A stretch of 64,000 bases of DNA from an uncultured Methylophilaceae bacterium. GTDB taxonomy: Bacteria > Pseudomonadota > Gammaproteobacteria > Burkholderiales > Methylophilaceae. How positions within the stretch are numbered: position 1 is the stretch's first letter; every line of letters starts with the position of its first letter. Made by a program: the position numbers and the translations under genes. Positions 35,838 through 44,676 of the stretch are shown piece after piece. The notes under the pieces are model-generated. The model saw nothing but the letters and a program-made list of their open reading frames with translations. It was not told the DNA's origin and searched no databases. The stretch covers positions 1-64,000 of the forward strand of contig CAIPBJ010000077.1 of assembly GCA_903863255.1 (NCBI GenBank). Reading direction: 5' to 3'.

Positions 35838-35862
35838 ACATCAAAATTAATGTATTTGATGT
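35838..35862. promoter_or_regulatory. Inverted repeat upstream of pqqA
   Basis: Arms ACATCAAA and TTTGATGT (35838-35845 and 35855-35862) separated by nine bases lie about 30 bases before the pqqA ATG. The spacing fits either a dimeric regulator site or a leader hairpin. The pqqA promoter itself was not resolved. Confidence 0.4.
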
Positions 35863-36029
35863 GATGGGTATTCTCTACGTCCTGACAACATTCGCAAAGT
35901 GCAAAAATAAGGAAACTAACCTCATGATTATCATGATGGCTTATCTGCGGTGCATAAAAGCATTTAGACCGGTTGACAGGCATCAGTTAGCAATGCAGGA
36001 TAGCTCTTTTCTAAATCTCTATAATAAAA

Positions 36030-37846
36030 TTGAAGCATACCACTCGAGATATTATTACACCTGAAGTAGCTGTTACCTTAGATGGCTTATTTCAGGAAAG
36101 AGCAAACCGCTCGCCAAATGCAATAGCTTATCAATATTATGATGACGTTTCTTCAGACTGGCTTGAAATTTCTTGGTACGAAATGACTCAAGAAATTTCA
36201 AGGTGGCAATCTGCAATGATTAATGAAGGACTGCGTGAAGGTGATAGAGTTGCAATAATGCTAAAAAATTGTCCCAAATGGGTAATTTTTGATCAAGCCG
36301 CTCTTGGTCTTGGACTTATAACAGTCCCTTTATATACTGCTGATCGTCCTGAAAATGTTGCCCATGTGCTTGGGGATTCCGGAGCAAAACTGCTGTTAAT
36401 TGATAGTGCTGAACACTGGCATCCTCTTCACGAAGCGACAAACGAATTGCTGGAATTAAAACGAATTGTTTGTATTAAAACCCCACCTGAAGGTGATGAT
36501 GACAATCGACTAAGGGGAATTGATGAATGGCTTCCAGAACATGGCGATCAATTTCATCATAAAATTAAATGCAAGGATCAACTAGCAACTATTGTCTATA
36601 CATCCGGGACGATGGGCAAATCTAAAGGGGTAATGTTAAGTCATTACAACTTACTTTATGACTCTTGGGCATCCGTTCAAACTTACGATGTCAATGAAGG
36701 TGATACACTCCTTTCTCTGCTTCCCCTTTCACATACACTTGAAAGAATGGGTGGTTATTGCATCCCAATAATGGTCGGGGCAAAAGAGTTGCCCACGCAA
36801 GATCGATTCAACAACTCCAAGAAGATCTTGCAAAGATTAAACCAACTGCGATCATTACGGTTCCGAGAGTGTTTGAAAGAATTAAATCAAGAATTGAAAA
36901 GCAACTGGATAAACAATCTATCCATAAGAAATTCTTATTTAAGCTCGCAGTCGATACTGGATATAACTTATTCGAATACAAACAAAAAAGAGGTCGTTGG
37001 CGACCTGGCTTTTTATTATGGCCAATTTTGAAAAAATTAGTTGCCGATAAAGTCACAAAACTTCTCGGTGGTCATTTACGTATTGCCGTTTCCGGGGGCG
37101 CCGCATTATCACCAGAAATATCAAAAACGTTCATAGGGTTAGGAATCAATATACTACAAGGATACGGACTGACCGAAACCAGCCCAGTTATCTCTGTTAA
37201 TAGAACAGACAACAATCATCCATCGAGCGTGGGTTTGCCAATTGAAGGAGTCAAAGTAAGATTAGGCATTCAAAACTCCATTGAAGTAAAAGGACCCAAT
37301 GTGATGTTAGGATATTGGAACAACCCAGAAGCAACGAGTCAAATTTTTACTGAAGACAAATGGCTTAATACTGGCGATGTTGGCAAATTTGATGCTGAAG
37401 GCAGAATCTATATTGTTGGTAGGATCAAAGAAATAATCGTACTCTCAAATGGAGAGAAAATCCCTCCTAATGATATAGAGGCAGCGATCTTGAACGATCC
37501 CTTATTTGAACAAGTTATGGTCTTAGGTGAGGGAAAGCCTTATCTTAGCTTGCTGGCTGTTGTCAATCGTGAACTTTGGCAATTATCTGCAGAAGACCGA
37601 TCCTTAGATAAAAACTGGCCACTTAATTTATCGCAGCAACAATCAAGGGCATTCGCATTATCTCGTGTAGCAAAACAAATCAAAGCATTCCCAGGTTATG
37701 CCAAAGTCAGAAGAATTGCGTTAATGAGCGAACCTTGGACGATTGAGAACAATCTTCTCACCCCAACCTTAAAATTAAAGCGGGACTTTGTAACAGAAAA
37801 ATATAAGCATGTGATAGACGAACTTTACGAAGGTTATAACTCTTAG
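36030..37846 (+). pseudogene. Long-chain acyl-CoA synthetase (AMP-dependent), frameshifted
   Basis: Two overlapping frames together make one AMP-forming ligase of about 600 residues, related to long-chain fatty acid-CoA synthetases. The first frame (from TTG 36030) covers the N-terminus, the AMP-binding motif YTSGTMGKSKGV and LPLSHTLERMGG. The second, in another frame, resumes at VAHARSIQQLQEDL, then has GYGLTETSPV, YWNNPEATS, WLNTGDVG and the C-terminal GRIKE motif to the stop at 37846. The break falls at the A4 run at 36782-36785; one extra base there would restore a single frame. Whether this is real decay or a sequencing error cannot be told from the window. No other frame damage was seen. 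Confidence 0.8.
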
Positions 37847-38023
37847 GAATTTCTATCCATGCGACTATTTTTTAATAAAGTTTATTGGTTTTTAAGTTAT
37901 TATCATAATTACATGATTAATCATAAGAATTTTTTAATTCAACTAGTTTCAATAACTATAATTGATTTTTCTATCCGATTAGAAGAAATATTATTTGAAT
38001 CAGAAAGTTATATTACAAATAGA

Positions 38024-38032
38024 GGGGGGGGG
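38024..38032 (+). repeat. Poly-G tract (nine G) ahead of the FadL-like start
   Basis: Nine consecutive G bases end six bases before the chosen TTG start and overlap the region where the ribosome binding site must lie. Such tracts change length easily by slippage. Confidence 0.85.
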
Positions 38033-38038
38033 TGTATT

Positions 38039-39370
38039 TTGAAAAAGTACGATTATGTTTCAATATTTTTGTTTACAACTTTAATCGGTCTATCTAATTA
38101 TGCTGGCGCTTCGGGTTTCGCATTGATTGAACAAAGTGGAAGTGGATTAGGCAATGCCTTTGCAGGAAGTGCGGCTAGTGCCGAAGATGCCAGTACGATA
38201 TTTTATAACCCGGCTGGAATGGCCTTTTTACCTGACAACCAAGTCGTTCTAGGCATGCACGTTATCAATCCAGACATTAACTTTTCTTCCACCGGTTCAA
38301 GATCAGGGTTAGGGTTCCCAGAATCTGGTGATAACGGCGGGAATACCGGCAGTCTGACTTTCCTTCCAAATTTCTACTTTGCAAAATCGATTACAGATAC
38401 TATCCATTTAGGCATAGGAGTCAATACTCCATTTGGACTCAAGACAGAGTATAACGACCAGTGGGTTGGACGCTACCAAACAGTTAAGTCAGAAGTAAAC
38501 AGCATTAATATCAATCCTTCTATCGCTTATAAAGCGAACGATAAACTTTCCTTGGGATTTGGTGTATCTGCTATGAGAATAGATGCCGATTTGACAAGTG
38601 CTGTGGACTTTGGAACCATATTAGGTTCCCTGACTTCAAATCCATTACTCTTTCAAAAACTGGATGGGACGACACGAACCAAAGGGGATGACTGGGGATT
38701 TGGATGGAATGCAGGTGTAATCTTCCAACCAACTGACGATACGCGCATCGGTCTCTCATATCGATCACAGATTCATGAAACCCTCAAAGGCACCACCAGC
38801 TTTTACAATGTTCCAGCTCCTTTGGCAGCTAGCTTCCAAAACGGCCCGGTCACTGCCAAGCTAGTGACCCCAGATAGCGCTTCTATTTCAATTTTTACTA
38901 AGCTGGACGAAAAATGGGATCTGCTAGGAGACCTTAGCTGGACTGATTGGAGTAAATTTCAGAATCTAACCATCATCAGGACAAGCGGGACAATTGTGAG
39001 TTCCAATTCCGAAAACTGGCATAACACTTTGCGTGTGTCCGCAGGGGCTAACTACCATGTCGATGAGAATTTGAAGTTGAAAGTAGGCGTTGCGTATGAT
39101 GAAAGTCCAGTTTCAGATTTGTATCGTACTGCACGCATTCCGGACAACGATCGAATATGGCTTTCCTTTGGTGGGCAATACAAGCTAAGTGAGACATCCA
39201 AAATTGACGTTGGATATACCCACATCTTTGTTAAAGATGCCAGTTTGGATAAGACGAACGAAATTCAAACGGCTTCACCCGCACTGACAGCGGCGCTTCA
39301 GGATAAATTAATTGGTAATTACAGTAGCTCCATTGATATGATGAGTGTTCAGTTCTCTCATTCGTTTTAA
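38039..39370 (+). CDS. OmpP1/FadL/TodX family outer membrane transporter
   Basis: Outer membrane beta-barrel of 443 residues that takes up hydrophobic compounds such as long-chain fatty acids. The frame reaches back to an ATG at 37859, but that adds about 60 AT-rich residues before the signal peptide. The TTG at 38039 starts a normal signal sequence (VSIFLFTTLIGLSNYAGA) and gives family length. The mature N-terminus SGFALIEQSGSGLGNAFAG and ASTIFYNPAGMA are FadL hallmarks, and it ends in the aromatic residue Phe. It follows the acyl-CoA synthetase, suggesting a fatty acid uptake unit. Confidence 0.88.
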   Translation: MKKYDYVSIFLFTTLIGLSNYAGASGFALIEQSGSGLGNAFAGSAASAEDASTIFYNPAGMAFLPDNQVVLGMHVINPDINFSSTGSRSGLGFPESGDNGGNTGSLTFLPNFYFAKSITDTIHLGIGVNTPFGLKTEYNDQWVGRYQTVKSEVNSININPSIAYKANDKLSLGFGVSAMRIDADLTSAVDFGTILGSLTSNPLLFQKLDGTTRTKGDDWGFGWNAGVIFQPTDDTRIGLSYRSQIHETLKGTTSFYNVPAPLAASFQNGPVTAKLVTPDSASISIFTKLDEKWDLLGDLSWTDWSKFQNLTIIRTSGTIVSSNSENWHNTLRVSAGANYHVDENLKLKVGVAYDESPVSDLYRTARIPDNDRIWLSFGGQYKLSETSKIDVGYTHIFVKDASLDKTNEIQTASPALTAALQDKLIGNYSSSIDMMSVQFSHSF

Positions 39371-39375
39371 TCAAT

Positions 39376-40086
39376 CTATGACAGATGAGCCTTTAGTTTT
39401 ACGGCAAATCCCGCTATTAAGATAAGGGCCCTTGATAATATTTCCATATCAAGGGGCATCCCTTTTCTTTTAACGTCGAGTAAAAGTGCAATCCTTACCT
39501 CTTTGGTTTCATTGCGCACTTCGTGTTCAAATGTATCATCCCACAACAATGCATCGCCGTTACCCAACCGATAGTCCTTACCATCTAGTGTAAGGGTTGT
39601 ACCAGGCAAACCATCTGCACCTGTCGGGACTGATAACCCTAGATAATAGCGAGTTATGCCTCTGAAAGGCCCCCTATGGATTGGAATGTGTTTTCCTGGG
39701 GCAAGAAATGAAAACGATGCAGAAAGCACCTCTGGATGAGCTTTAATCAGCTTTGATAGAACCGGGCACCTGACTGAATTTTCCTGAATAGTTACGCCAT
39801 AGGCTTTTATAATAAACATGCGCCAATCACGTTTGTCATAATCAGAAATATCTGCCTGTTGTGGCATGATTTCATGAAAACGTGGCACTATCGATAAGTC
39901 CCTTGCAATATCCAGAGCTTCGTTTCTTATCTGGACCCAATTATTTAGGAAATCTGAGGCATATGGGAAATGTTTATTTGAATCAAGAATTGCCGTATCC
40001 GAGAAGCGATGACTATAAATTGTTCTTAATAAATCAACTGAATATTCATAAAATATATTTGCAATTTTCAAACTTAACTCCCACAT
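39376..40086 (-). CDS. Aspartyl/asparaginyl beta-hydroxylase-like dioxygenase
   Basis: A protein of 236 residues with the Asp_Arg_Hydrox fold. HIPIHRGPFRGITRYYLGL near 133-151 and DDTFEHEVRNETKEVRIALL near 187-206 carry the two histidines and the arginine expected for iron and 2-oxoglutarate binding. Relatives include LpxO, which hydroxylates lipid A acyl chains, and protein beta-hydroxylases; the target here is unknown. A hydrophobic stretch near the C-terminus (ALILIAGFAVKL) may anchor it. It converges on the FadL-like gene with only five bases between the stops. Confidence 0.82.
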   Translation of the reverse strand: MWELSLKIANIFYEYSVDLLRTIYSHRFSDTAILDSNKHFPYASDFLNNWVQIRNEALDIARDLSIVPRFHEIMPQQADISDYDKRDWRMFIIKAYGVTIQENSVRCPVLSKLIKAHPEVLSASFSFLAPGKHIPIHRGPFRGITRYYLGLSVPTGADGLPGTTLTLDGKDYRLGNGDALLWDDTFEHEVRNETKEVRIALLLDVKRKGMPLDMEILSRALILIAGFAVKLKAHLS

Positions 40087-40218
40087 TCTACTGATTTCGG
40101 TCTAAACGGAGAGTAGTTGGTTTATATTAACTGTCTATAAATCGTATTACTCAACACTCCTGATAAGAACGATTATCTATATCATTTATTAGATACGAAT
40201 AAAATTAATCGCACTATT

Positions 40219-41319
40219 TCATTTTGTTTTAACAATGCTTTCGAGCGAATCTAAGAATTTTTCATTTTCTTTGAACAATCCAATACTTACTCTTAAATAA
40301 TCAGGCATTTCGTAATTAGCTACCGGTCTAACTATGACACCTTTCAATAACAATTCATTGTATATTTCAGTTGCGTTCCCGACTCTAAAACTTATAAAAT
40401 TCCCAGAAGATGGAATAAAATCCAGATTTAATTTTCTCAATCCCTCTTCAATCTGATGCAACCCCGCTTGATTCAGTGCGCGACTTCTTTCAACAAAGGA
40501 ATCATCAAATAATGATGCAGCACTTGCCGCCTGGGCTAGGCTATTAACATTGAAAGGCTGCCTTACCCGATTCATTATATCGATTATTTGAGGTGAGGCC
40601 AGACCAAAACCAATTCTCAAACCAGCCAATCCAAAAGCCTTCGAGAAAGTTCGGGATATAAGCAAATTTTCGAATTCGCCAATCCAATTAATCGCTTCAG
40701 ATTTTTTTTGATTCGAGAGGTATTCATCATATGCCTCATCCAAAACGACAAGAACATTTCGAGGAATGATTTTAAGAAAGCTATAAATTTGATCACCATC
40801 AAGCAAAGTCCCAGTAGGATTGTTGGGATTCGCAATGAAAATAACTCGAGTACTTGAATTAACCGCTTTCGCCATTTCTTCCAGATCGTGGCCAAAGTTT
40901 TTTGCCGGGACTTTATTTCCTCTCGCGCCAACTGCTTGTGTAACTAGAGGATATACCGCAAATGCATGCTGAGAATATATAGACTCAACGCCATTACATA
41001 AGAAAGCACGTGCGGCCAATTCTAGAATATCGTTTGATCCATTTCCAAAGATTATGGAATTAGGCTTCACACCAAACTTTTTAACAATAGCCTCTCTTAA
41101 CAGAAAACAATTTCCATCGGGGTATCTTGCCACTTCCGCCAGCGCCTCTTGAATGGCCGACTCTGCTTTTGGACTCATGCCAAGTGGATTTTCATTTGAA
41201 GCCAATTTGACTATAGCTGAGGCATCCATACCGATTTCGCGTGCAAGTTCACTTATGGGCTTGCCAGGTAAATACGGTGCGATTGATTTAATATAATCGG
41301 GGGCGAGGTCACATAACAT
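40219..41319 (-). CDS. hisC: Histidinol-phosphate / aromatic aminotransferase HisC
   Basis: A class I/II PLP aminotransferase of about 366 residues. LASNENPLGMSP near the start, ANPNNPTGTL, VLDEAYDEYL and SRTFSKAFGLAGLRIGFG (PLP lysine in SKAF) are HisC motifs. I start at the ATG at 41319 (MLCDLAPDYIKSIAPYLPGK), with AAGGGA upstream, because the longer frame overlaps the preceding gene. In betaproteobacteria the hisC copy beside pheA usually serves phenylalanine and tyrosine synthesis as well as, or instead of, histidine synthesis. Confidence 0.92.
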   Translation of the reverse strand: MLCDLAPDYIKSIAPYLPGKPISELAREIGMDASAIVKLASNENPLGMSPKAESAIQEALAEVARYPDGNCFLLREAIVKKFGVKPNSIIFGNGSNDILELAARAFLCNGVESIYSQHAFAVYPLVTQAVGARGNKVPAKNFGHDLEEMAKAVNSSTRVIFIANPNNPTGTLLDGDQIYSFLKIIPRNVLVVLDEAYDEYLSNQKKSEAINWIGEFENLLISRTFSKAFGLAGLRIGFGLASPQIIDIMNRVRQPFNVNSLAQAASAASLFDDSFVERSRALNQAGLHQIEEGLRKLNLDFIPSSGNFISFRVGNATEIYNELLLKGVIVRPVANYEMPDYLRVSIGLFKENEKFLDSLESIVKTK

Positions 41320-41356
41320 TAATAGCAGGTCCCTTGAGTAATGTGTAAAATGGGAA

Positions 41357-42478
41357 TTATACAAATCTTTCAGACATTTCACTTTCAGCACGTGAAACTA
41401 TGTCTACTGAAGTTGCATCCTTATATGGAAATAAACAGATACCAAGGCTTATCTTGGAAATGGTAAATCGTTGGTCATCAATAATATTAATCGGCAATTT
41501 TAATTGGTTTATCAATTTAGACACTAAATTCTCGGTATCATCATAGTTCTTCACATCTATCGCCAGAATGAAGAATTTCCCATCCCCAAGATAAGCCAGG
41601 GTGTCAGAATCTCTTGAAACTTCCCTGAATCGTTTTGCAGTTTCCATTAATACCTTATCCTGCAATTCCTGATTATAACGTTCATATATCCTATTTAAGG
41701 ATTCGATTTCAATTAAGATTCCCGCGCAAATTTGTTCATGACGTTGAGAATAATAAATTGTTTGTTCGATTCTGTCGTAAAGAAGATTTCGATTAGCTAG
41801 CCCTATCATGTCATCGTATAAAACTGCTTTTGCAGCACGCGTTAAACTTGAACCACCCATCTTTTCTTTTAGAAAAGTCACCCTATTACTCATTTCCAAA
41901 CGATAACTTGTGACAATTCCAATCAAACTTGTAGCAACTAAAATAAAATTATCATGCATCAAATTGAATATCGGCAAATCGCGAAATTTAAAATTAAACA
42001 AGATGATGAGAATCAAGGAAAAGGAAACTGCATAGGGGAACCGTATAACAGACAAACATTGGTAACCCAATCCTAACAAAACAATGCCAATGAAAAAGAA
42101 ACTCTTTAGTTCGCTAGGGATATCAAGCATTCTCATTAAGAAGATATTTGCACATAACATCACTAATGAAAAAAGAATTAATTCTTTGAATTGAATGAAG
42201 AACTTATTAGCAGTTAAGGTAAAGGCTATCAGTAAAAATAAAATTGATGCTATATAGCGATACGATATATTAGATAATCCGGTATTCTGGATATATAAAT
42301 AATCGAGAATAGAGAAAAAAGACATGGTGCAAATAATGAACATGACAAAAAGTCGAATTTGTTGCTTGGATTTAATTGTATTTTGATGCTTAAATTCCCT
42401 TTCAATTGAGCTATCTTTGAAATCCAAAGTCATCCTATGAATTTGAGGAATTCGTAACTGTGGATGCATCATATTCAT
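41357..42478 (-). CDS. Membrane protein with degenerate GGDEF domain
   Basis: A protein of 373 residues with about six hydrophobic segments between residues 42 and 190, then a diguanylate cyclase-like domain (LYDDMIGLANRNLLYDRIEQ at about 220-239). The active-site loop reads LGDGKF at 297-302 in place of GGDEF or GGEEF, and the metal-binding DxDxFK region is replaced by EIESLN. Cyclase activity is therefore unlikely; nucleotide sensing or a structural role remains possible. The C-terminal helix is short. It lies between pheA and hisC, 26 bases after pheA, where betaproteobacteria often place other aromatic amino acid genes. Confidence 0.82.
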   Translation of the reverse strand: MNMMHPQLRIPQIHRMTLDFKDSSIEREFKHQNTIKSKQQIRLFVMFIICTMSFFSILDYLYIQNTGLSNISYRYIASILFLLIAFTLTANKFFIQFKELILFSLVMLCANIFLMRMLDIPSELKSFFFIGIVLLGLGYQCLSVIRFPYAVSFSLILIILFNFKFRDLPIFNLMHDNFILVATSLIGIVTSYRLEMSNRVTFLKEKMGGSSLTRAAKAVLYDDMIGLANRNLLYDRIEQTIYYSQRHEQICAGILIEIESLNRIYERYNQELQDKVLMETAKRFREVSRDSDTLAYLGDGKFFILAIDVKNYDDTENLVSKLINQLKLPINIIDDQRFTISKISLGICLFPYKDATSVDIVSRAESEMSERFV

Positions 42479-42504
42479 TTAATAAGCCAAATTAATAAAA
42501 ATAA

Positions 42505-43575
42505 TTAATTTACGGCAGTTGGATAAGAACCAAAAACTTTAAGAATTGATGCCCTATTCTCAAGAACGGCAAGCGCGTTAGAAAGCTTATTATCTTTCAA
42601 GTGTCCCTCAACATCTATAAAGAACACATATTCCCACAAGCCAAGCTTTGATGGTCTAGATTCAAACTTAGTCATGCTAACTCCATACTCGGCAAAAGGC
42701 TCAAGCAAAGACACCACTGCACCAGGTACGTTCTTTGTGGCGACCATTAACGATGTTTTATCATGTCCAGATGGGGCAACATCGTGTTTCGAAAGTACTA
42801 AAAAACGAGTGGTGTTTCTTGGGTCATCCTCTATGTTTTCAGCTAATACCTTCAACCCGAATAACTCAGCTGCACGATTACTGGCAATTGCTGCCATATG
42901 GTTATTACCTTGGTTGACTATAGATGCTGCTTCAGCGTTGCTTATAGATGACTCTCTAGAAGCTTGCGGTAAATTCTTGTTCAGCCACTCGTGACATTGA
43001 GCCAGCGATTGCGTATGAGCAATCACAGTCTTAACATCATCAAGATTATCATGTTTGGAAAGAAGGAAATGATGCACTGGAATATTGACTTCGCCACAAA
43101 CACGAAGCTTTGTTTGCATCAGCAGATCCAATGTTCGACCGACTGCTCCTTCAGTTGAGTTCTCAACTGGAACGATTCCATAATCGGAATTACCGACCTC
43201 AACTGATCGGAAAACTTCATCTATTGAAAAACAATCAACCATTTTAGCTGCTTCGCCAAACTGCTTAATGGAAGCCTCTTCACTATAGGTTCCCTTGGGG
43301 CCAAGAAAGGCGACGGAGAGCTCTTTCTCAAGCGCGCGGCAATTTGACATGACTGAGCGAAAAATCGCAGTAACCGAATCTGATGAAAGAGGACCTTGAT
43401 TCATTTCGACAAGTCTGCGAAGAATCTGGGCTTCGCGCTCGGGCCTGTAAATTACTCCGTCATCCTTTAAACTTCCAATTTGCCTTGCAAATGACGCTCT
43501 TTGGTTAACCAAGTCCAGCAATTGGTTATCAATTGAATCGATTTTGTCTCTATATTGTTTTAATAAATCGCTCAC
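42505..43575 (-). CDS. pheA: Bifunctional chorismate mutase / prephenate dehydratase
   Basis: A protein of 356 residues: chorismate mutase domain at about 1-90 (KYRDKIDSIDNQLLDLVNQR-like start), prephenate dehydratase at about 93-275 with VPVENSTEGAVGRTLDLL and NNTRFLVL (here RNTTRFLVLSK), then an ACT regulatory domain with ESRPSKLGLWEYVFF that binds phenylalanine. It makes phenylpyruvate. It starts six bases after serC in the gyrA-serC-pheA order and is probably feedback-inhibited through the ACT domain. Confidence 0.96.
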   Translation of the reverse strand: MSDLLKQYRDKIDSIDNQLLDLVNQRASFARQIGSLKDDGVIYRPEREAQILRRLVEMNQGPLSSDSVTAIFRSVMSNCRALEKELSVAFLGPKGTYSEEASIKQFGEAAKMVDCFSIDEVFRSVEVGNSDYGIVPVENSTEGAVGRTLDLLMQTKLRVCGEVNIPVHHFLLSKHDNLDDVKTVIAHTQSLAQCHEWLNKNLPQASRESSISNAEAASIVNQGNNHMAAIASNRAAELFGLKVLAENIEDDPRNTTRFLVLSKHDVAPSGHDKTSLMVATKNVPGAVVSLLEPFAEYGVSMTKFESRPSKLGLWEYVFFIDVEGHLKDNKLSNALAVLENRASILKVFGSYPTAVN

Positions 43576-43581
43576 TTATTT

Positions 43582-44664
43582 TTATCCGTGCTGACGAGCA
43601 AAAGCTTCCATGAAATTAACGAGTTCGATGACTCCCTCAATGGGCATAGCATTGTAAAGTGATGCCCTCATACCGCCTACAAGCTTGTGTCCCTTTAATT
43701 GCAATAAGCCATGCGCTTCAGCCCTTTTCAAAAAAAGATCATCAAGAGCACTCTCTTTAAGCGTAAAGGGAATATTCATTCTCGAACGGTCTTCAATTCG
43801 AATTGGAGATGAATAAAAGTCAGATGCATCCAGATAGTTGTAGAGGATATTTGCCTTTTTAGTATTTATCTTTTCAATTTCAGAGAGTCCACCCAGATTC
43901 TTCAACCATTTAAAGACCAATCCAGCAATGTAAATACCAAAAGTTGGCGGTGTGTTATACATGGATTCATTATCTGCATGGGTCTTGAAGTCCAGCATTG
44001 TTGGGGTATTATTCCTAGCATGTCCTATCAGGTCTTCACGAATAATCACAATTGCCAAACCAGCTGGCCCTATGTTCTTCTGTGCTCCAGCATAAATTAT
44101 TCCAAATTTACTTACATCCACAGGCCGGGATAGAATATGCGAGGACATATCTGCTATCAGCGGAACATTATCAACGTCGGGTGTCCAAAAGAACTCCACA
44201 CCACCAATCGTTTCATTTGAAGTGAAATGTATATATGAAGCATCCTTATTTAGCCGCCATTGGTCTTGGCTTGGTACATAGGTAAAACCCTTATCTTCCG
44301 ATGAAGCTGCAATGTTTACATTACAGAATCTACTTGCTTCATCGATAGCCTTTTTAGACCATATGCCAGTATTGATATAATCCACTTGAGATGCTTCTCC
44401 CGCTAAATTAAGTGGAATCATCGAGAATTGCAAATGAGCACCCCCCTGTAAGAAAAGGACTTTATAATTCGAGGGTATTGCTAGCAGATCTCTTAGATCA
44501 GTCTCGGCTTCGTTAATGATTTGAAAGAACTCTTTTCCGCGATGAGACATTTCCATTACGCTCATTCCAGAAGAATGCCAGTCAAGCATTTCGGATTTAG
44601 CTACTTCCAAAACCTCCTTAGGCAAAACGGCTGGGCCAGCTGAAAAATTATATATTTTACTCAT
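43582..44664 (-). CDS. serC: Phosphoserine aminotransferase SerC
   Basis: A PLP enzyme of 360 residues that makes phosphoserine (and 4-phosphohydroxythreonine for pyridoxal synthesis). It starts IYNFSAGPAVLPKEVL, contains LFLQGGAHLQFSMIP, and the PLP lysine is in YAGAQKNIGPAGL. Length and motifs are typical. It lies 12 bases after gyrA. Confidence 0.97.
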   Translation of the reverse strand: MSKIYNFSAGPAVLPKEVLEVAKSEMLDWHSSGMSVMEMSHRGKEFFQIINEAETDLRDLLAIPSNYKVLFLQGGAHLQFSMIPLNLAGEASQVDYINTGIWSKKAIDEASRFCNVNIAASSEDKGFTYVPSQDQWRLNKDASYIHFTSNETIGGVEFFWTPDVDNVPLIADMSSHILSRPVDVSKFGIIYAGAQKNIGPAGLAIVIIREDLIGHARNNTPTMLDFKTHADNESMYNTPPTFGIYIAGLVFKWLKNLGGLSEIEKINTKKANILYNYLDASDFYSSPIRIEDRSRMNIPFTLKESALDDLFLKRAEAHGLLQLKGHKLVGGMRASLYNAMPIEGVIELVNFMEAFARQHG

Positions 44665-44676
44665 GCCTTAAGAACT

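Noticed and set aside
35861-36064. Open frame of 67 codons between pqqA and the acyl-CoA synthetase
   Set aside because: No ribosome binding site, unusual composition and overlap with the start of the synthetase; it lies in the divergent promoter region.
36030-37846. Programmed -1 frameshift in the acyl-CoA synthetase
   Set aside because: Only four A bases and no X-XXY-YYZ heptamer or nearby strong hairpin; an indel is simpler.
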